Part shown: in pieces, positions 7,188 through 16,183 of the stretch
Layout of the letters: each line of letters opens with the position of its first letter
Position numbering within the stretch: the first letter of the stretch is position 1
Source: Sphingomonas hankookensis
GTDB taxonomy: Bacteria > Pseudomonadota > Alphaproteobacteria > Sphingomonadales > Sphingomonadaceae
NCBI RefSeq assembly: GCF_028551275.1
Contig: NZ_CP117025.1
Span: 801,501 to 865,500, forward strand
DNA: 64,000 nucleotides
Direction: 5' to 3'
Notes under the pieces: model-generated
The model's input: only the letters and a program-made list of their open reading frames with translations
The model's database searches: none
Told to the model about the DNA's origin: nothing
Translations under genes and position numbers: made by a program

Positions 7188-9458
7188 GTGACGATCGACT
7201 ATGCGGTGTTGAAGGCGCGATCGGCGGAAGTTTCCGCCGCGCTTGCCGATGCGCGTAGCGCGCGGAACCTGTCGAGTCGTCGCAAGCGTGCGGACGAGCG
7301 TGACGAGCAGATCGCGGAAGGCGCGCGACGTCGACGCAAGGCGATCACGGACCAAGAGGCAGACGCGTTCCTGAAGCGACGCCTGCGGATCAGGGTGGCT
7401 GATGCCGATCGCCCGCGGACAGGATCACGCACGCCGCGCCGGTTGTTTACGCGTGGCGTCGAGCAGATGCTGAAGGGGACGACGGGACTCACCGACGCGC
7501 GTGGCCCAGATGGTCGCCACTCGATCCACTATTCCTTCACTGCGCGCGGCCTCGGGTCGAAGAAGGGACGGCGCTGGCGTGCTGGCGAGGCGGAGCGCGC
7601 CGCACTCTATTCGGTGCGTGAAGATGCGTTGGAGAATGGGGAGCTGGGCTGGTGGTCAAACGTCGCCGCCGACCGTAGCGAGCTCGTTGCCCATTATCGT
7701 GCGTCGGAGGCGCTGGAAAAGCACGACCGTGCCAACGCCACCGTCTATATCGTCGAGGTCATCGCATTGCCGGCTGAGCTCACTGCCATGCAACGGCGGC
7801 AGGCGGCCGAGCGCATCTGTCGCCGGCTGGAAACGCTGGGGCTGGCCTATACCATCGGAATCCACTTGCCCGACGCGGCAGGCGACCAGCGCAATTTCCA
7901 CCTGCACTTGGTTTACTCGATGCGGCCGTGCCAGCGGATCGCGCCCTATGAATGGGATTTCGCCACCGCCAAGCGGACCGAGATCAATACGCCGGCCGGG
8001 ATTTTGCAGCGCCGTTGCGCCGTGGTGGTCGCAATCAACCAGACGTTGCGGGAAGCCGGTATTGCCAAGCGCTACACGCCATTGTCCAACCGCGAGCGCG
8101 GTATGGCCCCGCCGGAACGCGGCAAGGTCGGGCAGCAGGAAACCGCGTTGGCGCGCCGGTTGGCCGCGCTTGAGGATCGTCACGCACGCTTGGCGGCATT
8201 GCAGGCCCATACGCGATGGGTGAGGCAGACGCTGCTTAATGCCGCGGACCGGCTGGACGTGGCACGGCGGAAGGTGACACGCTGCCTTGCCGCGACGTCC
8301 ATCGCGCTTGGCCACGACGTCGCCGATAGCATCATGCCCGCAGAACATCGCGGCAAGGTCAGGGAGGCGCTCGATCGCGCTTATGACATGGTGGGTCGTT
8401 CAACAGCGGCTGCTGATCTCCGCCTGGAGTCGGCGCGGCGCGCAGTGCAAGCTCGTCGCGCCTTGGGGGCGACACATATCCCGGTGTCGATGAACGGGAT
8501 TGCTCGTGTCGATGACCGTGCGGGCGACATCAAGCGCCTCGACAACATCGCTATCCACGCGGACGAGACTATCCGGCAGATCCAAACCGACGTCACACAA
8601 CCCCGCCAGCGAATGCCGTCGACGGAGGAACTGATGTCCGACACGGCAACCGAGAATAACAATACAGTCACGCCCGCCGGCGAATCTGACCCCGCGGCTG
8701 CTATCCGTAGTGCTGCAACGGCATATGCCGAGTTGGTGAAGGCCGAACAGGCTGCGCAGACGCTCGCGCGGGCTATGGTCGACAAGGCTCTGGCTTCACT
8801 GAAACGCAAAGCCAAGGCGATACGGCGCGACGCCAACGGACTGTTCGTCGCCGACATCGCGGGTCTGCCCATCACCGAAAGAAAGGTACTGGCCCAGCAC
8901 ATGGCCGATCCACGCGTGCAGGAAGCACTGGCTGACCTGTTCGCCCGCGAGATTGCGAATGCATCGATTAGCTTGGGTGAGTTGACGACCGCAGCAGTGG
9001 GCCTCGGCCAAAACGGTCGCCTCAGCAACGAGCCCGGACGTAAACGACATGACAGAACCCATGATCAAGCGCTTCCTCACCGACGCGCCGGTATCCGATC
9101 CCCCGCAGGGCTGGCCGGCTTGCGCGACCTGCGCGCAGTCGGTGTGGATGATCGACCGCGAGACGCCGCGGGCGTTCTGCCAGACCTTCGGCGGGATGAC
9201 ATTCGGCGAGGAAGCGCGGTTCATCTCGAAGTGCGAGGCGCACCAGCCGATCGCCTGACCGACGCCACAGGCGTCGCAGTCGCCGCAACGTCCGGGCAGG
9301 CCCCGGGTCACCGTGACCCAGGGACTAGCCGAGGATTGCGGGAGCAAGCGGAGGATGCTGCCCGGGATGGGGCGCATCAGCCAGCTTGGCCAAAGGGGCG
9401 CGATGACCCCAGTGATGGAATAGTGTCCGGCCAAGGCCGTGACGATCACGGGCGGTAA
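7188..9458 (+). CDS. MobA/MobL-family relaxase (mobilization protein)
   Basis: Predicted DNA relaxase that would nick the transfer origin. A basic N-terminus (SRRKRADERDEQIAEGARRRR) is followed by the family core: IVEVIALPAELTAMQRRQAAERICRRL, then a histidine motif HLHLVYSMRP at about residues 236-245 that supplies the HUH metal ligands. A helical C-terminal part follows. I chose GTG 7188 because it has AAGG-type spacing ahead of it and excludes the hairpin; GTG 7089 is an in-frame alternative. Two oddities: an internal in-frame ATG at 8634 has a strong GGAGGA site, and after about 9040 the frame reads as Arg/Ala/Asp-rich shadow sequence overlapping a better-looking ORF, so the true stop may have been lost. 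Confidence 0.75.
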   Translation: MTIDYAVLKARSAEVSAALADARSARNLSSRRKRADERDEQIAEGARRRRKAITDQEADAFLKRRLRIRVADADRPRTGSRTPRRLFTRGVEQMLKGTTGLTDARGPDGRHSIHYSFTARGLGSKKGRRWRAGEAERAALYSVREDALENGELGWWSNVAADRSELVAHYRASEALEKHDRANATVYIVEVIALPAELTAMQRRQAAERICRRLETLGLAYTIGIHLPDAAGDQRNFHLHLVYSMRPCQRIAPYEWDFATAKRTEINTPAGILQRRCAVVVAINQTLREAGIAKRYTPLSNRERGMAPPERGKVGQQETALARRLAALEDRHARLAALQAHTRWVRQTLLNAADRLDVARRKVTRCLAATSIALGHDVADSIMPAEHRGKVREALDRAYDMVGRSTAAADLRLESARRAVQARRALGATHIPVSMNGIARVDDRAGDIKRLDNIAIHADETIRQIQTDVTQPRQRMPSTEELMSDTATENNNTVTPAGESDPAAAIRSAATAYAELVKAEQAAQTLARAMVDKALASLKRKAKAIRRDANGLFVADIAGLPITERKVLAQHMADPRVQEALADLFAREIANASISLGELTTAAVGLGQNGRLSNEPGRKRHDRTHDQALPHRRAGIRSPAGLAGLRDLRAVGVDDRPRDAAGVLPDLRRDDIRRGSAVHLEVRGAPADRLTDATGVAVAATSGQAPGHRDPGTSRGLREQAEDAARDGAHQPAWPKGRDDPSDGIVSGQGRDDHGR
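9049..9258 (+). CDS. Small Cys-rich uncharacterised protein
   Basis: A 69-residue ORF overlapping the 3' end of the relaxase frame. It carries CATC (about residues 26-29), a third Cys about 20 residues on and a fourth near the end in SKCEAHQP, which could bind zinc. Its composition is natural (Trp, Met, Phe, Cys), while the overlapping relaxase frame is GC-shadow-like, so I favour this as the true coding frame here. The function is unknown; small zinc-binding proteins of this kind occur near mobilization genes. Confidence 0.55.
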   Translation: MTEPMIKRFLTDAPVSDPPQGWPACATCAQSVWMIDRETPRAFCQTFGGMTFGEEARFISKCEAHQPIA

Positions 9459-10111
9459 GACGCCTGAAAAGGCGGGGTCACAGCGCGATCCTGTTTCGCT
9501 AAAGAAAGTACGGGCAGCATGATCCCACCCGACCGGGCGGTGATCCTGCTGCCGAAAGCCTTGCGATGCCCTTCTTTTTCAATCGGTCCGCGCCACAACC
9601 GCGTTCGACTGCTCGCCATTATGCTTTGGCGGATCGAATAGTGGCTGCGCTACGACAGTAACGCTATCCGCTGCACCTTCGATCTGCCCTTTGATGCGCT
9701 GCGAGCCGGATACAGCGGGCATATACCTGCTCGACTAAAGGGGAGCGATGAGGACACGACCTTGGTGGTCTTAAAGAAGGGCGAGTACGACCGATGAGGT
9801 TGATGGAGCATTTTGCCCGCGATCGTCGCTTGAGATTGTTAACCTCCTCGGCGTAGAGTCGGCCTGTTCGCCAGCAGGCGGACCGAGGCGTGAGAACCTT
9901 GCGATTAGTAGCCGAATGCCCGGCCCGAACCAGTTTCGGCCGGGAGGCGTACGCGGATGTCCAGGGCTCTTTCGAGGGCCTAAAGGCGTGCGCGCTCGTC
10001 TAATCGCGGGTTCTCAACTTCCGGCTTTCGGGTCGGCATCGCCTCGTCAATCTGGGGCGGTGCCGTCGGCTGGAAGGCCATGTCGGCACCGACGCGAACG
10101 GGGGTTCGGTC
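9459..10111. other. Gap without a recognisable gene
   Basis: About 650 bases between the relaxase region and the subtilase. No ORF here has convincing composition; those present are shadows or run into the subtilase. The segment around 9467-9500 (CCTGAAAAGGCGGG then a CAGCGCGATCC stretch) resembles sequence found directly after the gene ending at 15413, which may reflect shared ancestry of the two relaxase-like cassettes. The rest may be decayed sequence. Confidence 0.4.
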
Positions 10112-12355
10112 GTGGGTGCGTTCAGAAAGGGTCGTGTCAGACGGCTCATAACTATCAGAAATACGGCGGTGGTGACCGCGACGATGCTGCTGGCTGCATG
10201 CGGCGGCGGCGGCGGTGGCGGCGTCAATTCGTCCGGGTCGATCCCGGCACCCAGTCCATCACCGCCGCCGACACCCACTCCACCGCCGACGGCAGCCGAC
10301 AGTGCGGAATACAAGGCGTCGGGTGCCGTGGTCGGCATGAAGGCGGCTTATGCCTATGATCGCGGCATCACTGGCAAGGGCGTCACCATCGCCGTCATCG
10401 ACACCGGCATCAATGTCGACGAGCCGGAGTTCAAGGGCCGCATCTCGGCGGACAGCACCTCGTTCGACCAGAAGATCGCCCGCTGCGCCACCTGCGCCAC
10501 CGAGATCGTCCGCTACGACCTCAAGGACAACAACGGTCACGGCAGCGGGACCGCATCGGTCGCCTTGGCGGCCCGTGACGCCAAGGGCATGCAGGGCGTA
10601 GCGCCGGAGGCGACTCTGCTCGCGCTCAAGATCGCAGGCCCAGACATGTCGAACGTCAGTCCGACGTCCGGCCCGGTGCCCGAGGGCGGTGGTCCGAACT
10701 CGGCGCTGATCGCGCCCGCGATCACCTACGCGGTCGAGAAGGGCGCGTTCGTCATCAGTATGAGCCTGAACGGCTTCGCCGGCGGCAAGATCGCCGGCGA
10801 GCAGCGCAAGGCGATGGATCTGGTGCGGACCAGCGACCGTCTGTTCGTTCAATCCGTGTCGAACGACGTCGGCCAGGACAGCTTCGCGGGTCAGGTCACC
10901 GAGAACATGGTCGGCACCGACATGACCAACAAGGACTGGTTCCTGTTCGGCATCCGTGTCGACCGGAACCTGCAGGCTCCGAGCGGCAACGGCACCCCCG
11001 GCGCGCTGGCGGATCGTACCCTCGCGGTGGTCGCATCGAACATCGACGTCGTGGGCAAGGATGGTACCATCACGACCGTCACCGGCAACAGCTTCGCCGC
11101 GCCGGCGATCGCCGGCGCGGCGGCCCTGCTCAAGCAGTACTGGCCGCAGCTCGGCGGCAAGGCGATCAGTCGCATCCTGCTCGACACGGCCACCGATCTC
11201 GGAACCCCCGGCGTCGACCAACTCTACGGCGTGGGACTGCTCGACGTCGGGACGGCGATGCAGGCGCAAGCGCCGGCCAGTTCCTTCGTCGCTGCGCAGA
11301 CGGCGCTGGCGAAGTTCTCCTCGGTGACCATGTCGGCACCGTTCGGTGGCGCGTCCGTGATCGGCCGTAGCATCGGCGGCATGACCGTGTTCGACCGCTA
11401 CGGCCGCGACTACCGGATGACGGCGGCGACCGGCGTTCGCACGCGCGGCACCGGGCTGCTGGCCGGCGGCATGCTCGCGCCGGTCGACCCGCCGTGGCTG
11501 ACGTCCGCCTCCACGAGCACCGATGCCCGTCTCGGCTTCACCTCCACCGTTCCCGACTATTGGCGGCAGGCCCGTCCGAGCCGACCGTCGATGGTCTCGT
11601 TCTCGCCCGCCCCCGGCCAGTCGGTGACGCTCGGTGCGAACGTCGTCGTCGGCGGGAGCGGCGGCGTCGCCGGATCCCCGTTGCGCGCGGTCGTCGCGAC
11701 CCCGGTCGGCATGTCCTCGGCATGGTCCGGAAATGGCTGGGCCGCCGGCTTCTCGTCCGGTTCGTCGCGCGACGGACGTGCATCGTTGCGCTCCGCCTCC
11801 TTCTCCATGCCGTCTGGCTTCGGCTTTGCACTCTCCGATCTCGCCGAACGGGGTCGCGTGCTGGGCATGAGCCAGGACGTCGGTGTTGGACAGCGTGGGG
11901 CGAGGACGACCATGGCTTCGCTTACGATGCGACGAATGGTCGTCGGCATCCCCGTCTCCGCACGCGTCACCGCCGCCACCACCAGGGTGGAGGGCGGATC
12001 CGACACGATGCACTTCACCGGTCCGGTCATCGGCACCGCCTTCGCGGTCGAGGGCGCACACGGCCTGTTCGGGGGTACGGGGACTTTCGGCCTGTCCTCG
12101 CCGCTCCGCGTCGAACGCGCCCGCGTCATGATGCTGATGCCGGTGTCGTACGACCTCGTCTCCGGCACGCTGACGACCAGGACCGGCACCATCGATCTGA
12201 CCCCGGACGCGAGGGAGCTTGACCTTGAGTTCGGGTGGTCCCGTGCGCTGACGCCGACCTCCTCGGTGCGGTTCGGTGTCGCCCATGCCTTCGATGCCGG
12301 ACATGTCGCGGGTGCGACCGACACGGCGGGATACGTGACGCTGGTGCTGCGATGA
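10112..12355 (+). CDS. Lipoprotein-type subtilisin-like serine protease
   Basis: A 747-residue exported S8 family peptidase. The N-terminus has a basic stretch, a hydrophobic segment and a lipobox-like LLAACG, followed by a Gly run and a Pro/Ser/Thr linker, so it is probably lipid-anchored. The catalytic triad is visible: Asp in VIDTG (about residue 96), His in NGHGSGTAS (about 143) and Ser in TGNSFAAPAIAG (about 328). The C-terminal ~350 residues are Gly/Ser/Thr-rich with alternating beta pattern, like the barrel-like tail of autotransporter subtilases, though it ends LVLR rather than with a terminal aromatic residue. The GTG start at 10112 precedes the signal peptide. No immunity or processing partner is evident. 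Confidence 0.83.
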   Translation: MGAFRKGRVRRLITIRNTAVVTATMLLAACGGGGGGGVNSSGSIPAPSPSPPPTPTPPPTAADSAEYKASGAVVGMKAAYAYDRGITGKGVTIAVIDTGINVDEPEFKGRISADSTSFDQKIARCATCATEIVRYDLKDNNGHGSGTASVALAARDAKGMQGVAPEATLLALKIAGPDMSNVSPTSGPVPEGGGPNSALIAPAITYAVEKGAFVISMSLNGFAGGKIAGEQRKAMDLVRTSDRLFVQSVSNDVGQDSFAGQVTENMVGTDMTNKDWFLFGIRVDRNLQAPSGNGTPGALADRTLAVVASNIDVVGKDGTITTVTGNSFAAPAIAGAAALLKQYWPQLGGKAISRILLDTATDLGTPGVDQLYGVGLLDVGTAMQAQAPASSFVAAQTALAKFSSVTMSAPFGGASVIGRSIGGMTVFDRYGRDYRMTAATGVRTRGTGLLAGGMLAPVDPPWLTSASTSTDARLGFTSTVPDYWRQARPSRPSMVSFSPAPGQSVTLGANVVVGGSGGVAGSPLRAVVATPVGMSSAWSGNGWAAGFSSGSSRDGRASLRSASFSMPSGFGFALSDLAERGRVLGMSQDVGVGQRGARTTMASLTMRRMVVGIPVSARVTAATTRVEGGSDTMHFTGPVIGTAFAVEGAHGLFGGTGTFGLSSPLRVERARVMMLMPVSYDLVSGTLTTRTGTIDLTPDARELDLEFGWSRALTPTSSVRFGVAHAFDAGHVAGATDTAGYVTLVLR

Positions 12356-12494
12356 CCCGGCACCTCGCCGCACGCGCACCGCCTTCGGGCTGACGCGCCC
12401 ACTCGCGCATAAGCCGAACACCATCAGGACTTGCGACGCCGGGAAGGCTTCCCGGCGATCGACGTCGCGTGTCCATCGCAGAAGGAAGACGAAA

Positions 12495-13139
12495 ATGATC
12501 AGAACGATGACGATCGCCACGATGCTGCTGCTGGCGGTACCCGCATCCGCCAAGCCCGCACCGGCCGGCATGAGCCCGTTGCGGATGGACGTTGCCGGGG
12601 TTCGGCTGGCTATGCCGATCGAGCAGGTTCGCACTGCGCTCGCCGCCGCATCTTATAGTTGCAAGCCGTTCGGCAACGAGTCCGATTTTGCCGCGCGGGT
12701 GGCGGCCGAGGTGAAGGACCGCACCGGTGCCCGCGGCCCTGTTCCCTACACCACCGGGACGATGCAGTTCGACTGCCATGGGCTGAACGGCGAAGGCCTG
12801 ACGATCCGTTTTGCGCAAGTACAGGCAGGAAGCATCGTCGACAATTTCTCACTTCGCATCGACGGCAGGACGGTCGATCTGCCCGCGTTGCGCAAGCAGT
12901 TGGCGGCGAAGTACGGACGACCGACCGTAGGTACCGACTTGCGGGGGTCTTGGTGTGACGCGGGCTACCGCTGCGGCGATGGCATGGTCTTCAGCGAGGG
13001 GCCGACGATCATCATCGATACCTCGAACGCCGTCACCATCAACGCAACCCGTGGCACCCGCGCCAGCAAGGCCGACGATGCCGCCATCATGGCTGCAGCT
13101 GACCGGCTGGTGCCGAAGAAATCCCGTGCGGCATTCTGA
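12495..13139 (+). CDS. Exported uncharacterised protein
   Basis: A 214-residue protein with a clear Sec signal peptide (TMTIATMLLLAVPASA, cleavage after ASA near residue 19). The mature part has several cysteines (YSCKPFG, FDCHG, WCDAGYRCG) that could form disulfides in the periplasm. No family recognised. A purine-rich site (GAAGGAAGACGAAA) precedes the ATG. It lies about 140 bases after the subtilase and just ahead of two coupled genes, so the four may form one functional cluster. Confidence 0.72.
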   Translation: MIRTMTIATMLLLAVPASAKPAPAGMSPLRMDVAGVRLAMPIEQVRTALAAASYSCKPFGNESDFAARVAAEVKDRTGARGPVPYTTGTMQFDCHGLNGEGLTIRFAQVQAGSIVDNFSLRIDGRTVDLPALRKQLAAKYGRPTVGTDLRGSWCDAGYRCGDGMVFSEGPTIIIDTSNAVTINATRGTRASKADDAAIMAAADRLVPKKSRAAF

Positions 13140-13151
13140 GCGGAGGCGGAG

Positions 13152-13607
13152 ATGCCCTATCTGATCGGCATGATTCTCGGCGACACCCTCGCCAGGATCG
13201 GCTTCTTTCGTGCCGCGGGGGCGGCCATCGTGCTGGCCGCTACCGGCTTTCTCGCCCATCGCCTGGTCGCAGCCAACTTGGATCCCGACCATGCCTATAT
13301 CGCCGCTGCCGCAGCACCGATGGCATTATTCGGCTGGGCGATCTGGCATCCGGCGGCGTCGCGCTTCCGACTGTGGATCGTGGACGGCGTCTATCTTGCC
13401 GCGCGGCTGGCGATGTGGTGGGCCGCAGCCGCATTCGCCATCGGCCTTGTCGCAGCCCAGTTCCGCATCGACCGCTGGTTGGCCGGGGAATGGCCGCAAG
13501 CAGCGACCGCCGCCTTTTTCTGGCTGGTGCAGCGGGCACTGGGCGCGCAGGTCGCCCGCTCGCACCGGATCATGGGCGAGCGCAGCGTCATCAAGGTTGA
13601 CGCATGA
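13152..13607 (+). CDS. Small membrane protein, uncharacterised
   Basis: A 151-residue protein with four hydrophobic segments (about residues 20-40, 48-65, 75-103 and 118-130) and a basic C-terminal tail. It starts 12 bases after the previous stop with GGAG ahead of the ATG, and its stop overlaps the next start (ATGA). No family recognised; it probably sits in the inner membrane. Confidence 0.65.
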   Translation: MPYLIGMILGDTLARIGFFRAAGAAIVLAATGFLAHRLVAANLDPDHAYIAAAAAPMALFGWAIWHPAASRFRLWIVDGVYLAARLAMWWAAAAFAIGLVAAQFRIDRWLAGEWPQAATAAFFWLVQRALGAQVARSHRIMGERSVIKVDA

Positions 13608-14041
13608 GGGGCGCGCTGACGCTGCGGATCGTTGCGGCGCTCGTGCCGGTGCTGACGTCCACCGCCACAGTGGATGCGGCACCTCGACCCGCAGTGCTGG
13701 AGGCAACGACGAGGGCGGATTGGCGGGCGGCTGGCCTTGACGGTACCGGCTGCTACTGGTCGCCCCGCCGGGGCGGACCGATCCACTTCGTCGCTGCCGG
13801 TAACACGGCGATGACCAAAGTCGGCGGTCGCATCGTCATCCTAAAACCACGACGCGATGCAAAGCCCCTTTTCCCGTTCATCCATGACGCTTGGCGGGCC
13901 GATGACCTGACCATCCGGGTCGTGGACACCGCCCGGATTCGGGCGATGGGTTACGAAACGGTCACTACCGACGCGGTGCTGATCGTCACCCGTCGCAACG
14001 TGACGATCCGGCTGCGCGGATCGATGATCTGCGGCTCGTAA
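13604..14041 (+). CDS. Exported uncharacterised protein
   Basis: A 145-residue protein with an N-terminal signal peptide (RIVAALVPVLTSTATVDA) and a mature domain of ~120 residues holding two cysteines (GTGCYWSP and the C-terminal MICGS). The start ATG overlaps the stop of the membrane protein gene, so expression is coupled. No named family is recognised; a periplasmic location is likely. Confidence 0.65.
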   Translation: MRGALTLRIVAALVPVLTSTATVDAAPRPAVLEATTRADWRAAGLDGTGCYWSPRRGGPIHFVAAGNTAMTKVGGRIVILKPRRDAKPLFPFIHDAWRADDLTIRVVDTARIRAMGYETVTTDAVLIVTRRNVTIRLRGSMICGS

Positions 14042-14241
14042 TCCTGATGATCACGAAGGTTTGACCAACCTTTTCCTGCATTCGGTCGAATGACGATGCG
14101 CCTTCATCGCGAAGGCGAAGGTAGACCGGCCGGCCCGGCCGGGGATGATTTGGGAAGTGCCTGCGGCTGTGCCGTAGAGGCGAAATGATGGTGCGGGGCC
14201 GGCGAGCAGCCCGCCGCTCCCGCACAATATCTAGGACTTCC

Positions 14242-14778
14242 ATGTACATCGTAAATCGAGAGCGCGAGCTCGCAAAGGCGCGCGCGCTGTCCGGGGCACT
14301 GGCCATCGCCGAGCGCGCCGGTTGGCGGATCGACCGGTCGGTGCCGATCATTCCGCCGCCTTTTCGCAATTATCTGCACATCGCCGCCGCCGAGCTGCTG
14401 CTAGTGCCGTCGATTGAGCCGTCACGCGGGGATCTCGACACGGTCGAGCGCGGCACCCGCATCGCCCGGTGCGACGCGCTGGTGGTGAAAGCGTCGAGCA
14501 TTGGCCACCGGACGCTGTATTGCGCGGTCGGCGAGTGGCAGCGCCATGGCACCGTCTGGCATCATGCCCGCCGGTTGTGGCTGTCGCGCAGCAACGAGGG
14601 GTGGCTGGTGCCCGATCCCGCGGAACCGGACGAGAGCGGGGCCGTCTTCCGCCTTTCCCCCGGTCGTCTGCGCGCGATGATGCCGGCACGGCTGTCCGCC
14701 GCCGATGGCGGCTGCGATCTGACGCCGGGGCTGGCGAGGGCCGACGCTTTCCTTGCCGCCGTCTGGGGGGATTGCTGA
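14242..14778 (+). CDS. Uncharacterised protein coupled to an HUH-like gene
   Basis: A 178-residue soluble protein of unknown family. I chose ATG 14242 (MYIVNRERELAKA) because AGGA stands five bases upstream; the in-frame ATG at 14185 adds only basic shadow-like residues. Its stop overlaps the next start (TGATG at 14776-14780). The pairing with a minimal relaxase-like protein suggests a role in DNA processing or its control, which is inference only. Confidence 0.68.
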   Translation: MYIVNRERELAKARALSGALAIAERAGWRIDRSVPIIPPPFRNYLHIAAAELLLVPSIEPSRGDLDTVERGTRIARCDALVVKASSIGHRTLYCAVGEWQRHGTVWHHARRLWLSRSNEGWLVPDPAEPDESGAVFRLSPGRLRAMMPARLSAADGGCDLTPGLARADAFLAAVWGDC

Positions 14779-15413
14779 TGAGCAAGCCGCTACCGTGGAT
14801 CAGCCCGTCAGATGCCGACGACATGCTCTACGATGATCCGATGGGATCGCTGCCCGATTTCGGCTACGCGCTGCTGCGCAAGAGCGCAAAGAGAAAGCAG
14901 AACCGCGTCGCCGATCTCGCTCGCGCAAAACTCCAACCCAGCAAACCGAACGACCGCGACTGGCTCGCGGATGGCCTGTGGCCGATCACCTGCGCATCAC
15001 ACCGCATCTTCACGGCGCCCGGTGTCGCGGTCGAACCCGGCGTGTTGGAGGGCATCTTCCACGACTACGACACCAAAGCGAAAGCGCATCAGAAATTGCT
15101 GGCGGTCGTGCTGACGTACCGTTTCCCGCATAGCTGGCAACCCGCCGACATCCTGTCGCTGGTCGGCAAGTACGCGCTGGAAAAACTGGCGCTGCAGCGG
15201 CGGCTGACCAGCATGACGGTCGTCCATATGCCGGGCGACGAACTGTCCGCCCGCCGGCCCCACGCTCATGTCGTCTGCATGGCGCGCGTCCATCGCTCTT
15301 CTGGCTGGGGCGAGGTGCATCCTGATCTTGTCGCCAAAACCGCGCAGGCGCGGTTCCAGCAGGAATGGGAGGATTTCTACGATGTTTGGCTGCCGCTTTT
15401 CCGCGACGGCTGA
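14778..15413 (+). CDS. Minimal HUH/relaxase-like protein
   Basis: A 211-residue protein whose C-terminal half resembles the core of MobA/MobL relaxases: a helix (ALEKLALQRR), a strand TSMTVVHMPGDELSA and the metal-binding motif PHAHVVCMARV at about residues 159-169, followed by an acidic/aromatic helix ending DVWLPLF. The N-terminal tyrosine region and the long C-terminal domains of full relaxases are absent. It may be a stand-alone HUH nuclease-like protein, an accessory mobilization factor or a decayed relaxase. The ATG overlaps the stop of the upstream gene. Confidence 0.6.
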   Translation: MSKPLPWISPSDADDMLYDDPMGSLPDFGYALLRKSAKRKQNRVADLARAKLQPSKPNDRDWLADGLWPITCASHRIFTAPGVAVEPGVLEGIFHDYDTKAKAHQKLLAVVLTYRFPHSWQPADILSLVGKYALEKLALQRRLTSMTVVHMPGDELSARRPHAHVVCMARVHRSSGWGEVHPDLVAKTAQARFQQEWEDFYDVWLPLFRDG

Positions 15414-15497
15414 CCCCTGAAGGCGGGATACGCAGCGATCCCGCCCGCCTGCCGGGGGCAAGGCACGAAGGAAGGAGGACGGTCCCCGATCCGGGGG

Positions 15498-16013
15498 ATG
15501 AAAATGGAGAAGACGATAATGACGACCGACAAGACCACGATCATCCGCCGCCACACCGAGGCAGTCGCCCAGATGCTGGTTGGCAGCCGCGCGATGAAGC
15601 CCGGCGCGGCGATCCTCGCCGGCGAAATGGGCGGAGCCGAAGGGCGGCTGCGTATCGGTGCCATCGCGCACAGCAGCGGCAATGATCTGGTATATCTGGA
15701 TTTTGCCGATGCCGAAGACGGCTACCAGTTGACCGGCATCTCGCTGTGCGCGGTACGTGACAGCATCTGCCACCTGCAGACCGACTGCCGCCTGTATCTG
15801 AGCCGCAATGGATCGCGGGCGATCATCCTGCCGCAGTCCGGCATCCGTAAGGCGTACCGGCTGGCGCCGGGCGAACTGATCCAGGTGGCCAACCAGCCGG
15901 CTGACCGTGACGAAGGCATCGCCCGCGCCGAGGCATGGCTCGCTAAGCTGGTCGCTCGCGGTGCGGCCTTCGCCGATTACGCCGCCGTCCGGACCCGGCC
16001 GCTGGCAGCCTGA
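15498..16013 (+). CDS. Uncharacterised protein
   Basis: A 171-residue soluble protein without signal or membrane segment. Features are a mixed alpha/beta domain with IRIGAIAH-like strands, LTGISLCAVRDSICHLQTDC holding three cysteines near residue 85, and a C-terminal helix. Three starts are possible: ATG 15498, ATG 15504 and ATG 15519; the last has GGAG nine bases ahead and may be the real one. It follows the HUH-like gene after 84 bases on the same strand. No family recognised. Confidence 0.62.
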   Translation: MKMEKTIMTTDKTTIIRRHTEAVAQMLVGSRAMKPGAAILAGEMGGAEGRLRIGAIAHSSGNDLVYLDFADAEDGYQLTGISLCAVRDSICHLQTDCRLYLSRNGSRAIILPQSGIRKAYRLAPGELIQVANQPADRDEGIARAEAWLAKLVARGAAFADYAAVRTRPLAA

Positions 16014-16094
16014 TCCAACCGGCTGACACGGTCGGTCGATCATCGCCTCGACCGATCATGACGGCTCAACATCCCGGTGAAAGAACCTCTCTAC

Positions 16095-16183
16095 CTATAA
16101 AGCGGACGACCTCACAAATTCGGACAGTGGCCAATAAATATTTCATGCTTCTGTCCGAGAATGCTGAGCCGTCCGCTTTATAG
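16095..16183. promoter_or_regulatory. Nested inverted repeats upstream of and over a sigma-like gene start
   Basis: Outer arms CTATAAAGCGGACG (16095-16108) and CGTCCGCTTTATAG (16170-16183) are perfect over 14 bases. Inner arms TCGGACAG (16120-16127) and CTGTCCGA (16151-16158) are perfect over 8. All four share a CGGAC core. The AT-rich centre (AATAAATATTT) is a plausible promoter, and the right outer arm overlaps the first codons of the sigma-like gene, so this looks like a multi-site operator with autoregulation. A further CGTCCGCTTTA copy lies at 17916-17926, just past the operon end. Confidence 0.6.

Noticed and set aside
10259..12634. A 791-codon minus-strand frame opposite the subtilase
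   Set aside because: Shadow of the subtilase; no recognisable domain.
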